NCBI GenBank assembly: GCA_040839025.1
Contig: JBFPJN010000003.1
Location: 211,846-275,845 of the forward strand
Direction of reading: 5' to 3'
Source of the DNA: Alphaproteobacteria bacterium LSUCC0719
GTDB taxonomy: Bacteria > Pseudomonadota > Alphaproteobacteria > Puniceispirillales > Puniceispirillaceae
DNA length: 64,000 bases
Positions 46,735 through 56,457 of the stretch are shown here, one piece after another. Position 1 is the stretch's first letter; each line of letters begins with the position of its first letter. The position numbers and the translations under genes are program-made. The notes below the pieces were generated by a model. It did no database searches. It had not been told where the DNA came from and was given only the letters and a program-made list of their open reading frames with translations.

Positions 46735-48129
46735 CTAGTAGCGATATTGCTCGCTCTTGAACGGACCCTGCTGTTCGACACCGATATAGGCAGCCTGCTC
46801 GTTGTTCAGTGTCGAGAGTGTCGCGCCAACCTTGGCAAGATGCAGCGCCGCCACCTTTTCATCGAGATGGCGCGGCAGGGTGTAGACACGGTTCTCGTAA
46901 CCGTCACCCTCATTCCAGAGTTCCATCTGCGCCAGCACCTGGTTGGTGAAGGAGGCGGACATCACAAATGACGGATGACCCGTCGCACAACCAAGATTCA
47001 CCAGCCGACCCTTTGCCAGCATGATGATCCGCTTGCCATCGGGGAATTCAACTTCGTCAACCTGCGGCTTCACCTCGGACCAGTTCATGTTCTGCAGCGA
47101 GGCCACCTGAATTTCATTGTCGAAATGTCCGATGTTGCAGACGATGGCACGGTCCTTCATCTCGCGCATGTGATCAAGCGTGATGACATCGCGGTTGCCG
47201 GTGGCGGTGACAAAGATATCGGCCTTTGGTGCCGCCTGCTCCATGGTGACAACCTCATAGCCTTCCATCGCCGCCTGAAGCGCACAGATCGGATCGATTT
47301 CGGTCACCATCACACGGGCGCCGCCCTGACGAAGCGATGCCGCCGACCCCTTGCCGACATCACCATAGCCCGCGACAACGGCGACCTTGCCAGCCAGCAT
47401 CACATCGGTGGCACGGCGAATGCCGTCGACAAGTGACTCGCGGCAGCCATAAAGATTGTCAAATTTCGACTTGGTAACCGAGTCATTGACGTTGATGGCC
47501 GGGAATGGCAGCCCGCCCGCCTCGGCAAGCTGATACAGCCGCAACACGCCTGTTGTGGTTTCCTCGGACACACCCTTGATGGCATCACGCTGGCGGGTGA
47601 ACCATCCCGGGCTGCTTGCCAGACGGGTATGGATCTGCGCCTTCAGGAATTCCTCTTCCTCGGTTTCCGGCGTCGCAAGCACCTCTTCACCGGCCTCGGC
47701 ACGGGCCCCAAGCAGGATATACATGGTGGCATCGCCACCATCATCCAGGATCATATTGGCGGTGCCGCCATCGGCCCAGTCGAAAATCCGATCGACATAC
47801 TCCCAGTATTCGGCAAGGGTTTCGCCCTTTTTGGCAAATACCGGCACACCGGCGGCGGCGATCGCCGCGGCGGCCTGATCCTGTGTCGAAAAGATGTTGC
47901 AGGACGCCCAGCGGACATCGGCACCAAGCGCCACCAGCGTTTCAATCAGCACCGCTGTCTGCACCGTCATATGCAGGCAACCGGCCACCCTGGCACCCTT
48001 GAGCGGCCTTGCCGCGCCAAACTCGTCGCGAAGCGCCATCAGGCCAGGCATTTCGGTCTCGGCGATCGACAGTTCCTTGCGCCCCCAGTCAGCCAGACCA
48101 AGGTCGGTCACAATATAATCATTGGACAT
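46735..48129 (-). CDS. ahcY: S-adenosylhomocysteinase
   Basis: The product is 464 residues. The NAD motif [14 protein letters not shown], the active-site Lys region ([19 protein letters not shown]) and the C-terminal [11 protein letters not shown] with the terminal RY match AhcY. It cleaves S-adenosylhomocysteine to adenosine and homocysteine and so sustains methylation. A ribosome binding site (GAAGAG) precedes the ATG. The 88-bp upstream gap holds a small GC hairpin but no SAH riboswitch that I can recognise. Confidence 0.97.
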   Translation of the reverse strand: MSNDYIVTDLGLADWGRKELSIAETEMPGLMALRDEFGAARPLKGARVAGCLHMTVQTAVLIETLVALGADVRWASCNIFSTQDQAAAAIAAAGVPVFAKKGETLAEYWEYVDRIFDWADGGTANMILDDGGDATMYILLGARAEAGEEVLATPETEEEEFLKAQIHTRLASSPGWFTRQRDAIKGVSEETTTGVLRLYQLAEAGGLPFPAINVNDSVTKSKFDNLYGCRESLVDGIRRATDVMLAGKVAVVAGYGDVGKGSAASLRQGGARVMVTEIDPICALQAAMEGYEVVTMEQAAPKADIFVTATGNRDVITLDHMREMKDRAIVCNIGHFDNEIQVASLQNMNWSEVKPQVDEVEFPDGKRIIMLAKGRLVNLGCATGHPSFVMSASFTNQVLAQMELWNEGDGYENRVYTLPRHLDEKVAALHLAKVGATLSTLNNEQAAYIGVEQQGPFKSEQYRY

Positions 48130-48217
48130 CAGACATCTCTTCAGTGGATTGCAATGGATTCAGCCGGTGGCATATCAGATATCGGACAGCATGGAAAGCT
48201 GCTTGACCGGCGACCGG

Positions 48218-49093
48218 TCAGCCCGGCACCCCAAGCTCGCGATGCGCCACCTTCACATTGTAGCCAGTCTCGCGAAGCCAACCGGCCATTGTCTCGGCAG
48301 CCCAGACCGACCGGTGCTGTCCACCGGTACATCCAAAAGCGATGGTCAGCACAGGCCGTCCTTCACGCGACATTCGCGGCAGCATTTCGCCCAGCATCGC
48401 CTTGAGGGATCCGAGAACCGAGATCGCCTTTTCATCTTCATTCAGAAACCCGGCAACCTCCTCACTGCGCCCATCCTTGGCGCGAAGCGCGATGTCCCAA
48501 TGCGGATTCTCCGCAAAGCGCATATCGATCACCATGTCACTATGGTCGGGAATACGCCGACGATAGGAAAAGCTCATCAACCGCAGGCTGATCTGGAAGG
48601 GTTCGGCCATTCCCAGACTGGCCAGCAATGACTGGCGAAGGTCCGAGGGTTTCGTGCTGGTGGTATCAAGCCTGATGTCGGCAAGCGGGGCTATCTCATC
48701 CATCCGGTCAAGATCCGCCGCGATCGCATCGGCAAGCGAATCACTGCTGTTGGCAAGCGGGTGCTGGCGCCGTGTTGCGTTGAAACGCCGAAGCAGATCG
48801 TCCTGCGCGGCGGCAAGATAGACCGTTGTGAACTGATCCGGGAATTTGCGCTGCAGATTGCGGACCAGCCTTTCCACAGCCTCAACCGAGAACCCTGTCG
48901 TTCTGGCATCAAGCCCGATGGCAAGGCTGCGACCACCGGTCTCAACCTCAAGCGCGACAAGCGTATCGATCATCGCCAGCGGCAGATTGTCGACAGCCTT
49001 CATGCCGCTGTCCTCGAGTATCTTGAGCGCTGTTGACAGGCCCGCGCCCGAGGCACCGGTGATCAGGATCAATCTTGGCAGGTCAGCATCCAT
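48218..49093 (-). CDS. rapZ: RNase adapter RapZ
   Basis: The product is 291 residues from the ATG at 49093 (a GTG directly before it is possible). The N-terminal kinase-like domain has DNLP and the C-terminal domain ends with GCTGGQHRSVWAAE, both RapZ hallmarks. The Walker A loop reads GASGAGLST, with Leu where the lysine normally sits. RapZ binds small RNAs and directs RNase E in Escherichia coli; in alphaproteobacteria the role is less clear. hprK, normally between the sensor kinase and rapZ, is absent, and no ptsH or EIIA-Man gene follows before ahcY. Confidence 0.93.
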   Translation of the reverse strand: MDADLPRLILITGASGAGLSTALKILEDSGMKAVDNLPLAMIDTLVALEVETGGRSLAIGLDARTTGFSVEAVERLVRNLQRKFPDQFTTVYLAAAQDDLLRRFNATRRQHPLANSSDSLADAIAADLDRMDEIAPLADIRLDTTSTKPSDLRQSLLASLGMAEPFQISLRLMSFSYRRRIPDHSDMVIDMRFAENPHWDIALRAKDGRSEEVAGFLNEDEKAISVLGSLKAMLGEMLPRMSREGRPVLTIAFGCTGGQHRSVWAAETMAGWLRETGYNVKVAHRELGVPG

Positions 49094-49133
49094 CACATCA
49101 TCCTAGCAATTTCACCAGCGTTGCAACAGCGAA

Positions 49134-50810
49134 CTAGCTCCGCACCGATGGCAGGGTCAACGTAAAGCAGGCACCCTGGTCATTCGACGCGACCAGATCG
49201 CCGCCATAGCCATGCGCAATCTGCTGCGCAATCGACAATCCAAGCCCGGAATGCTCTCCAAAAGCCTCGCTTGCCGGGCGTTCGGAATAGAAACGGTTGA
49301 ATATCTCCTGAAGCCGTCCGGGCGGAATTCCCGGCCCCTGATCACGAACCTGCAAGCGTGCCATGCCACTCTCGGCCATATCAACGGCAAAGGTGATCTG
49401 ACTGTCGACAGGCGCGAACGACACAGCATTGCCAAGCAGATTGTCCAGTATCTGGACAATTCGTCCATCCTGCACCGACACTGTCACCGGATCGTCGGCG
49501 ACATGTGCCACAAGCCGGTGACTTTCGGTGGTGGTCTGCCGCGCCTCGACAAAATTTGTCACCAGATCGCGAAGGTCGATTACACGGGCCGACTCGCTCG
49601 CCATTTCATTGTCCAGCCGGCTCGCCCGCGAAATATCACTGATCAGCCTGTCGAGACGCGCAACATCACGAAGGATGACACCCATCAGCTTCTGCTGCTG
49701 CTCGGGATCCGAAATCCGGCTGATCGTCTCGGCAGCGCTGCGAAGCGAAGATAACGGGTTTTTCAGTTCATGCGCCACATCCGCCGCAAAGCCGGCAGTC
49801 GCCGCCATGCGTTTCTGCAACTCGTCCGTCAGATCAATCAGCGATTCGGACAGCTTGCCGATCTCGTCTCGGCGGCGCGGCAACCGCTGCATGCGCGCCG
49901 ACAGATCCCGGCTTCGCCGCAGACTGTCCGCTTCATTGGCAAGATAGGTGATCGGCACCGTTATGGAACGGGCCAGATAGATGCTGAGACCAATGGTGAT
50001 CATCAGGACAATTCCGAACAGCTGGATGAACACCACATTGACGTCGGCGATTTCGTCTTCGATCTTGCCGCCACCAATACTGACCATCAGGGCCCCGCGG
50101 ACAAGCCGCAGATCCTGAATGGGCACCGCCACCGACAACACCAGACGTCCGCGCGGGTCGCGGCGAAGCTGGCGTGACGGCTCGCCGGCCAGCGCCATCA
50201 GCACCTCGTCATAGTCATTGGCACGCTGACGCGCACGTTCCCGGTATACCGGCAATGCCAGATTGCTTCCGATCATGCTGCCGGCCCGGCGCATGATCGC
50301 CTGGAAATAGTCCGACGACCGCTGCCACGGGCCACGCGCCTCGCGGCGACGCAACCGCGCGCCGCCACCGCCATCGCCGGCCCGCGCCGTATCCGCAAGA
50401 AGCCAGCCATCATGACGGAAGACGCGCGCCCGCAATTCGGTTCCATAGCCAACAAGCGGCAGCAGGTGGTTCATCGTTTCCGGCGACAGCCGCCGGCGCG
50501 CCAGCCCGCCATCAATCTCGGACTGGGCCAGCGCCAGCGAGCGCGCCAGTGTAAATCCCTGGCGTTCCAGCGCGGTGAATTCAGACCTGATCAGGGTGGT
50601 GCGGTACTGGTCGATGGAAAACAGGCCGATGAAGAACAGGACCAGCGGCACCAGCATGATCGCCATGATCCGGGTGCTGAGACGGCTCATCCGAAAGCGC
50701 AGCCGCACCAGCGGCCTGCCAATGGCCCCGCGTGCCAGCAACCGCCGCATCAAAGATTTCACCTTCGCCTTCACTGCCGGCACCATCCATTGCTGGCCAT
50801 TGCTGGCCAT
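49134..50810 (-). CDS. chvG: ChvG-type sensor histidine kinase
   Basis: The product is 558 residues from the ATG at 50810, although the conserved part begins near MSRLSTRIMAIML. Two membrane helices (about 48-66 and 254-276) enclose a periplasmic sensor domain of about 185 residues. HAMP, DHp (AHELKNPLSSLRSA, phosphorylated His) and HATPase domains (DNLLGNAVSF, GPGIPPGRL, SGLGLSIAQ) follow. ChvG with ChvI senses acid or envelope stress in known alphaproteobacteria. The start lies in a 10-bp tandem repeat, so the exact N-terminus is uncertain. Confidence 0.92.
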   Translation of the reverse strand: MASNGQQWMVPAVKAKVKSLMRRLLARGAIGRPLVRLRFRMSRLSTRIMAIMLVPLVLFFIGLFSIDQYRTTLIRSEFTALERQGFTLARSLALAQSEIDGGLARRRLSPETMNHLLPLVGYGTELRARVFRHDGWLLADTARAGDGGGGARLRRREARGPWQRSSDYFQAIMRRAGSMIGSNLALPVYRERARQRANDYDEVLMALAGEPSRQLRRDPRGRLVLSVAVPIQDLRLVRGALMVSIGGGKIEDEIADVNVVFIQLFGIVLMITIGLSIYLARSITVPITYLANEADSLRRSRDLSARMQRLPRRRDEIGKLSESLIDLTDELQKRMAATAGFAADVAHELKNPLSSLRSAAETISRISDPEQQQKLMGVILRDVARLDRLISDISRASRLDNEMASESARVIDLRDLVTNFVEARQTTTESHRLVAHVADDPVTVSVQDGRIVQILDNLLGNAVSFAPVDSQITFAVDMAESGMARLQVRDQGPGIPPGRLQEIFNRFYSERPASEAFGEHSGLGLSIAQQIAHGYGGDLVASNDQGACFTLTLPSVRS

Positions 50811-50830
50811 TGCTGGCCACTACTGGCCAC
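50787..50830. repeat. 10-bp tandem repeat spanning the chvG start, four copies
   Basis: Four units of 10 bp (minus strand AATGGCCAGC type) end at 50800, 50810, 50820 and 50830, plus a partial unit. Each holds an ATG or GTG. Because 10 is not a multiple of 3, neighbouring ATGs fall in different frames. Confidence 0.9.
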
Positions 50831-50904
50831 CCCACGAGCAAGCCCTGTGCCGGATGACCCGATCGTCGCGGTCACCTGACCAGCGTCCGGCCTCGTCCAG
50901 CCTG

Positions 50905-51594
50905 TTATGCCCGATATTTATACCCTATGCCGTAAAGTGTTTCGATATTGTCGAATGTCGAATCCTGAGCCCTGATTTTCCGGCGCAGCCGTTTGATGTG
51001 GCTGTCGATCGTCCGGTCATCGAGAAAGACGGATTCGCCATAGGCGGCATCCATCAGCTGGTCGCGGTTCTTGACCATGCCCGGCCGCGAGGCAAGCGCC
51101 TGAAGAATCAGGAATTCGGTCACCGTCAGTTTGACTTCCTCGCCCTTCCAACTGCACAGATGGCGGTCAGGGTCCATCAGCAGATCACCCTGGCGAATCA
51201 TGTTCGGCGCGGTCATATCCATGCCATCATGGCTCGCCCGTCGCAGCACGGCGCGGATCCGCGCAATCAGCAGACGCTGCGAGAACGGTTTGGTGATGTA
51301 GTCGTCAGCCCCCATCCCGAGGCCAAGCGCCTCGTCAAGCTCATCATCCTTGCTGGTCAGGAAAATGACCGGAAGGCTGGAACTTCCTCGGATTTTCTGA
51401 AGCAGTTCCATCCCGTCCATGCGGGGCATCTTGATGTCGAGAACGGCAAGCTCGACAGGGCGACGGCCAAGGCCGCGCAACGCTGTCTCACCATCATGGT
51501 AGCAATCAACCTCAAAGCCTTCATTCTCAAGCGTCAGCGACACCGAGGTCAGAATATTCTGGTCATCATCGACAAGCGCAATCCGCGTTCCCAT
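50905..51594 (-). CDS. chvI: ChvI-type response regulator (OmpR family)
   Basis: The product is 229 residues. The receiver domain has DDD near the N-terminus, the phospho-Asp in [13 protein letters not shown] and the Lys of ITKPFS. The C-terminal winged helix has [13 protein letters not shown]. It is the DNA-binding partner of ChvG, which starts 94 bp downstream. A GGGAGAA site precedes the ATG. Confidence 0.94.
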   Translation of the reverse strand: MGTRIALVDDDQNILTSVSLTLENEGFEVDCYHDGETALRGLGRRPVELAVLDIKMPRMDGMELLQKIRGSSSLPVIFLTSKDDELDEALGLGMGADDYITKPFSQRLLIARIRAVLRRASHDGMDMTAPNMIRQGDLLMDPDRHLCSWKGEEVKLTVTEFLILQALASRPGMVKNRDQLMDAAYGESVFLDDRTIDSHIKRLRRKIRAQDSTFDNIETLYGIGYKYRA

Positions 51595-51758
51595 GCCAAT
51601 TCTCCCATCGTCGGATCCAATTCAGGTGCGGCGCGCCCCACCCACCATGATGCCGGTCTAGCCACCAAAAAGGGCCAAGATAGGGCGGCTTTATGCCGGC
51701 AATGCCGCAATGCCGCCGCAAACAGGCCGGGTATCTGCACAGCGCCCGGCGCCGCCGG

Positions 51759-54593
51759 TCAATGGGCCTCGGCCCAGCTATCGGCAATACCGGCATCGGC
51801 GACAAGCGGCACCGCCAGTTCCAGCACCGGCGCGGCGGCGGACTCCATCACCCGGCGGATCACCACCACCGCATCCTCGGCGCTTGCTTCATCCGCCTCG
51901 AATATCAGCTCGTCATGAACCTGCAACAGCATTCTGGCATCGAGTCCGGCCGCGGCAAGGGCATCGGGAATGCGAATCATCGCCCGCTTGATGATGTCGG
52001 CGGCACTTCCCTGAATGGGGGCGTTGATGGCCTGACGTTCGGCAAAGCCACGCTGGGCCGGATTGCTGGCGGCAATTCCGCCGATATGGATCCGCCGGCC
52101 AAACAGCGTCTCGACATGGCCGGTCTCGCGCGCCTCAAGCTTGATCCGCTCCATATAGGATCGAATGCCCGGGAAATTCTCAAAATAGGCGTTGATGAAA
52201 TCGCGGGCCTCGCCCTGTCTGATGCCAAGCTGGCGCGCCAGCCCGAAACCGGAAATGCCATAGATGATGCCGAAATTGATTGCCTTGGCACGGCGACGTG
52301 TTTCGGCATCCATGCTGTCGATCGGCACCCCGAATACCTGCGAGGCGGTGCGGGCGTGGATATCGACACCGGCGCGGAACGCCTCGATCATGCTGTCCTC
52401 GCCGGCGACATGCGCGACCAGCCGCAATTCAATCTGCGAGTAGTCGGCCGAGATCAGTTTCTTTCCCGCTGCCGCCACAAAGGCGGTACGGATCTGCCGC
52501 CCCTCGGCAGTGCGGATCGGGATGTTCTGGACATTCGGGTCGGATGACGACAGACGCCCGGTTGAGGCACCAACCATCGAGAACGAGGTATGAACCCGTC
52601 CGGTTTCCGGCAGGATGCTCTCGACAAGCGCATCGGCATAGTTGGATTTGAGTTTTGCCAATTGCCGCCAGTCAAGAACCTTCGACGCGATCTCGACACC
52701 ATTTGCGGCAAGATCCTCAAGGATGTCTGCCGCGGTCGAATAGGCACCGGTCTTGGCCTTCTTGCCTCCCTCCAGCCCCATCTTGTCGAACAGGATTTCA
52801 CCCAGCTGTTTCGGCGAGCCGACATTGAAATCCTCGCCGGCAAGATCAATGATCTCGCGGTTCAACGCTTCCATGCGTGTCGCAAAATCATTCGACATCC
52901 GTGCCAGTATGGACGGATTGACGGTGATGCCGGCATTTTCCATCGCCGCCAGCACCGGGATCAGCGGACGTTCCAGCCTTTCATAGACCGACGCCACACC
53001 TTCAACCGCCAGCCGCGGGCGCAGCAGCTGCCACAGCCGCAGCGTGATGTCGGCATCCTCGGCCGCGTAATCAAGCGCCGCCTCTGGCGTCAGCGAGCCG
53101 AAGGGCACCTGCTTTGTCCCCTTGCCACAGACATCCTCGAATTTGATTGTCGTATGATCAAGCCAATGACCGGCAAGCGAGTCCATTGAATGGCTGTTCA
53201 CTCGGCCAGCATCAAGAACATAGGACAGGCACATCGTGTCATCCACCGGCGACAGATGAATGCCACCATTGTGCTGGCGAAGCAGGACATGGCTGTCATA
53301 TTTCAAATTATGTCCGATTTTCAGAACCGCCGGGTCTTCAAATAGCGGCTTCAGGATCGCCATCGCATCGGCGAAGGCAATCTGGTCCGGCACCGTGGCA
53401 TCGGCATCAAGGTCAAGTCCCGCCTGGCCGTCTGCCGCCACTGTTTTCGGGCCGTGGCGAAGCGGCACATAGCAGGCCTGGCCCGGTGCCAGCGCCATCG
53501 AAATGCCGACAAGCTCAGCCGCCGCGGCGTTCAGGGAACTTGTTTCGGTATCAACCGCCAGATAGCCCTGTCGGCGCGCCCTTGCAGCCCAGTCCGCAAG
53601 CACCTTGCTGTCGGTGATCAGCTGATAGTCGACCGCGCCCCCGGCAACCGGGGCCGGCGGGTGTGACGGCGCCGCGGCGGGTTGCGGTGTGCCCCCCATC
53701 GACCGGATTGCGGGCGCGGCCCGGGCCGTCTCGCCATCCGCCCCGATCCGGGTCAAGAGCCGCCGGAAATCCTGTTCGGCCAGGAATGTCTTCAGCTTGT
53801 CGAAATCCCGTTCACCGCGTTGCAGACCCTCCAGCGACAAAGGGGTCGGCGCGTCATCGCGAAGCCGCACAAGATCGCGGGAGATCCGGGCCTGCTCGGC
53901 AAAATTGATCAGGTTCTCGCGCCGTTTCGGCTGTTTGATTTCCTCGGCACGGCCAAGCAGAGTGTCGAGATCGCCGTAATTGTTGATCAATTCGGCAGCT
54001 GTCTTCACACCGATGCCGGGCACGCCGGGAACATTGTCTGTTGAATCACCGGCAAGTGCCTGAACATCGACAACCTTGTCCGGCGTGACGCCGAACCGTT
54101 CCTCGACCTCGGGCGCCGCGATGCGCCGCTGCTTCATCGGGTCGAGCATCGTCACGCCGCCGCGCACAAGCTGCATCAGATCCTTGTCCGACGACACAAT
54201 CACCGTTTCCAGACCGGCCGCCTCGGCCATGCTTGCATAGGTCGCAATCAGGTCGTCGGCCTCGAACCCCGGCGCCTCGAGCTGCGGCAGGCTCAACGCT
54301 TCGGTGGCCTCGCGCACCAGCGCAAACTGCGGCACCAGCTCTTCCGGCGGGTCGGTACGGTTGGCCTTGTAGTCGGCATAGATGTCGTTGCGAAAGGTCT
54401 GACGGGCCGAATCAAACACCACTGCAACATGGCTTGGCGCCAGGTCATCGACAAGTTTCATCACCATGCCGGTGAACCCGAACACGGCATTGACCGGCGT
54501 GCCGTCGCCGCGGGTCATGGGTGGCAGGGCGTGAAAGGCGCGGAAGATGTAGCCCGATCCGTCGATCAGAACCAGCTGGTCACGATCAGCCAT
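51759..54593 (-). CDS. polA: DNA polymerase I
   Basis: The product is 944 residues. The 5'-3' exonuclease domain (about 1-290) has VFDSARQTFRNDIYADYK and GVPGIGVKTAAELI. The proofreading domain (about 330-510) keeps its DEDD residues (AVDTETSSL, IGHNLKYD, YAAEDADITL), so it should be active, unlike Taq. The polymerase domain has SADYSQIELR, RRAKAINFGIIYG and QVHDELIFEA. It fills gaps and removes RNA primers. Confidence 0.97.
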   Translation of the reverse strand: MADRDQLVLIDGSGYIFRAFHALPPMTRGDGTPVNAVFGFTGMVMKLVDDLAPSHVAVVFDSARQTFRNDIYADYKANRTDPPEELVPQFALVREATEALSLPQLEAPGFEADDLIATYASMAEAAGLETVIVSSDKDLMQLVRGGVTMLDPMKQRRIAAPEVEERFGVTPDKVVDVQALAGDSTDNVPGVPGIGVKTAAELINNYGDLDTLLGRAEEIKQPKRRENLINFAEQARISRDLVRLRDDAPTPLSLEGLQRGERDFDKLKTFLAEQDFRRLLTRIGADGETARAAPAIRSMGGTPQPAAAPSHPPAPVAGGAVDYQLITDSKVLADWAARARRQGYLAVDTETSSLNAAAAELVGISMALAPGQACYVPLRHGPKTVAADGQAGLDLDADATVPDQIAFADAMAILKPLFEDPAVLKIGHNLKYDSHVLLRQHNGGIHLSPVDDTMCLSYVLDAGRVNSHSMDSLAGHWLDHTTIKFEDVCGKGTKQVPFGSLTPEAALDYAAEDADITLRLWQLLRPRLAVEGVASVYERLERPLIPVLAAMENAGITVNPSILARMSNDFATRMEALNREIIDLAGEDFNVGSPKQLGEILFDKMGLEGGKKAKTGAYSTAADILEDLAANGVEIASKVLDWRQLAKLKSNYADALVESILPETGRVHTSFSMVGASTGRLSSSDPNVQNIPIRTAEGRQIRTAFVAAAGKKLISADYSQIELRLVAHVAGEDSMIEAFRAGVDIHARTASQVFGVPIDSMDAETRRRAKAINFGIIYGISGFGLARQLGIRQGEARDFINAYFENFPGIRSYMERIKLEARETGHVETLFGRRIHIGGIAASNPAQRGFAERQAINAPIQGSAADIIKRAMIRIPDALAAAGLDARMLLQVHDELIFEADEASAEDAVVVIRRVMESAAAPVLELAVPLVADAGIADSWAEAH

Positions 54594-54669
54594 CTAAAGA
54601 CCCACCCTGTCGGCGGCGACACCCGCCGGCACCGGCATGGCCGCCGGAAGAACGGGCAATGTCCGGATG

Positions 54670-54870
54670 TCAGGCATCATCCTCGTCCCCGGCGCGCACA
54701 TAATGGCGCGAGCAATAGGGACAGACGATTTCACCATCGGTGCCAAGTGTCAGCCATACCCGCGGGTGGCCAAGCGCATCGCCATTTCCATCACAGGCCA
54801 CCCGGTCGGACGTGACCGCAATGGTGTCCGTATTCGGCGCGCCGCCATCATTGTTGCTGGCCATCATCAT
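54670..54870 (-). CDS. small zinc-finger protein (NDUFS6/zf-CHCC-like)
   Basis: The product is about 66 residues from the first of three consecutive ATGs at 54870; a start at 54915 is possible. The C-terminal half has the zf-CHCC pattern: VACDGNGDALGHPRVWL, then EIVCPYCSRHY. Homologues in alphaproteobacteria match the mitochondrial complex I subunit NDUFS6. It is 76 bp upstream of polA on the same strand. Confidence 0.8.
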   Translation of the reverse strand: MMMASNNDGGAPNTDTIAVTSDRVACDGNGDALGHPRVWLTLGTDGEIVCPYCSRHYVRAGDEDDA

Positions 54871-55031
54871 CCGCCCATAATCCCCCTGAATGTCATCACA
54901 GATTGCGCCGGCCATCGGGCCAGAGCGTCATGCCCTTTGAAATCTACACCCTGTGAAATCTATAGAGTTGACGGGGTCGATGCAATTGCGAAGCTGTGGC
55001 TGTGAAGTTGCGAACTTGAAATTGGGACGGC

Positions 55032-55057
55032 AAATCGAGGGACGAAATCGAGGGACG
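55032..55057. repeat. 13-bp tandem repeat, two copies
   Basis: AAATCGAGGGACG occurs twice in a row. A looser repeat of TGAAATCTA lies about 70-90 bp to the left. Both are in the gap before the ABC ATPase gene; no gene is seen here. Confidence 0.8.
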
Positions 55058-55161
55058 AAATTCAGGCGGGCCGCACGACATGCTTTCGATGATCCCGGTG
55101 GATGACTATATATGTGTGACCAGACGTTCCAGCCAAGATGATATCCACAGGTGACGATCCT

Positions 55162-56145
55162 ATGGCCAGCCAGCCGAACCCGCCGATAACCCAGTCTTTC
55201 GTGAATGCCCCGGCCGACGGTATTGCCATTCGCGCCCGCGGCATCCGCAAGCTGTATTCCGGCGGTGGCGCGGCACCGAAACAGGCACTAGACGGTGTCG
55301 ATCTCGACATTCCCATAGGCACGATTTTCGGGCTTCTGGGGCCAAACGGCGCCGGCAAGTCGACCTTTATCAACATCATGGCCGGGTCGGTGATCAAATC
55401 GGCAGGCACCCTTGGCATATGGGGCACCGACATTGACGACGATCCGCGTCAGGCGCGGGCCAATATCGGGATCGTGCCGCAGGAATTGAATATCGACGCC
55501 TATTTCACACCGCGTCAGACGCTGGAATTCCAGGCCGGCCTGTTCGGTGTAAGGTCGGCGGAGCGGCGAAGTGACGAGATTCTTGACATGGTCGGGCTGT
55601 CGGAACAGGCGCACACCTATGCGCGGCGTCTGTCCGGGGGCATGCGGCGGCGGCTTCTTGTTGCCAAGGCCATGGTTCACAGCCCGCCGATCCTTGTTCT
55701 TGATGAACCGACAGCCGGCGTCGATGTGGCGCTTCGCCAGCGGCTCTGGGACAATATCCGCGCCCTGAACGATGCCGGGGTGACGATTGTGCTGACCACA
55801 CACTATCTCGAAGAGGCCGAGGCGCTGTGTGACCGTATCGCCATTCTCGATCATGGGCGGCTGATCACCAACCAGACAAAGGACCAGCTGATGGCCGGCG
55901 GACGCACCAAGGAACTGCAGATGACAATCGCCGGTGGCGCGCCGGCGGACATGCCGGCATCGCTTGTCGCGCTTGGCGCGCAGCCTGTCGAGGGCGGCAT
56001 CTCGGTCCGGTATGATCCGGCGCAGACCGGCGCCGCCGAGATTATCACCGCCGTGGCCGGTGCCGGATTGCAGATTGGCGATATCACCACAGCTGAATCC
56101 GATCTCGAGGATGTGTTTCTGGAAAAGACAGGCGGCGCGGCCTGA
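55162..56145 (+). CDS. ABC transporter ATP-binding protein (ABC-2 exporter type)
   Basis: The product is 327 residues from the ATG at 55162 behind AGGTGA; an ATG at 55138 is in frame. Walker A GPNGAGKST, Q-loop VPQELN, signature LSGGMRRRLLVAKAM, Walker B ILVLDEPTAGVD and the His-switch TTHYLEEAE are intact. It resembles the YadG/CcmA-like ATPases of ABC-2 exporters. The permease that usually follows is absent: the next features are tRNA-Arg and the integrase. The substrate is unknown. Confidence 0.88.
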   Translation: MASQPNPPITQSFVNAPADGIAIRARGIRKLYSGGGAAPKQALDGVDLDIPIGTIFGLLGPNGAGKSTFINIMAGSVIKSAGTLGIWGTDIDDDPRQARANIGIVPQELNIDAYFTPRQTLEFQAGLFGVRSAERRSDEILDMVGLSEQAHTYARRLSGGMRRRLLVAKAMVHSPPILVLDEPTAGVDVALRQRLWDNIRALNDAGVTIVLTTHYLEEAEALCDRIAILDHGRLITNQTKDQLMAGGRTKELQMTIAGGAPADMPASLVALGAQPVEGGISVRYDPAQTGAAEIITAVAGAGLQIGDITTAESDLEDVFLEKTGGAA

Positions 56146-56300
56146 TCGTTTCGAGACCGGACCGGTGGCCCGGCATGGCGCGGGGCAGATCATAAGGCTG
56201 CGTGGCGGCCAGGACAGGGGACAGGACGGATGGCAAATGGCTTGGCATTGTCCCGGCAAGCGCGTATATATCGCCGCAACGGCGCAACATGCCGCCCAGC

Positions 56301-56377
<77 letters not shown>

Positions 56378-56457
56378 ATCTTTTCAATGGCTTACCCATA
56401 AACGTACCTAGCGAGATTTCCGATCGGTCACACTGTGGTCACAAGGAAACCGCTATC

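Noticed and set aside
48130..48217. SAH riboswitch before ahcY
   Set aside because: The short gap has a small GC hairpin but not the conserved SAH-aptamer pattern as I know it.
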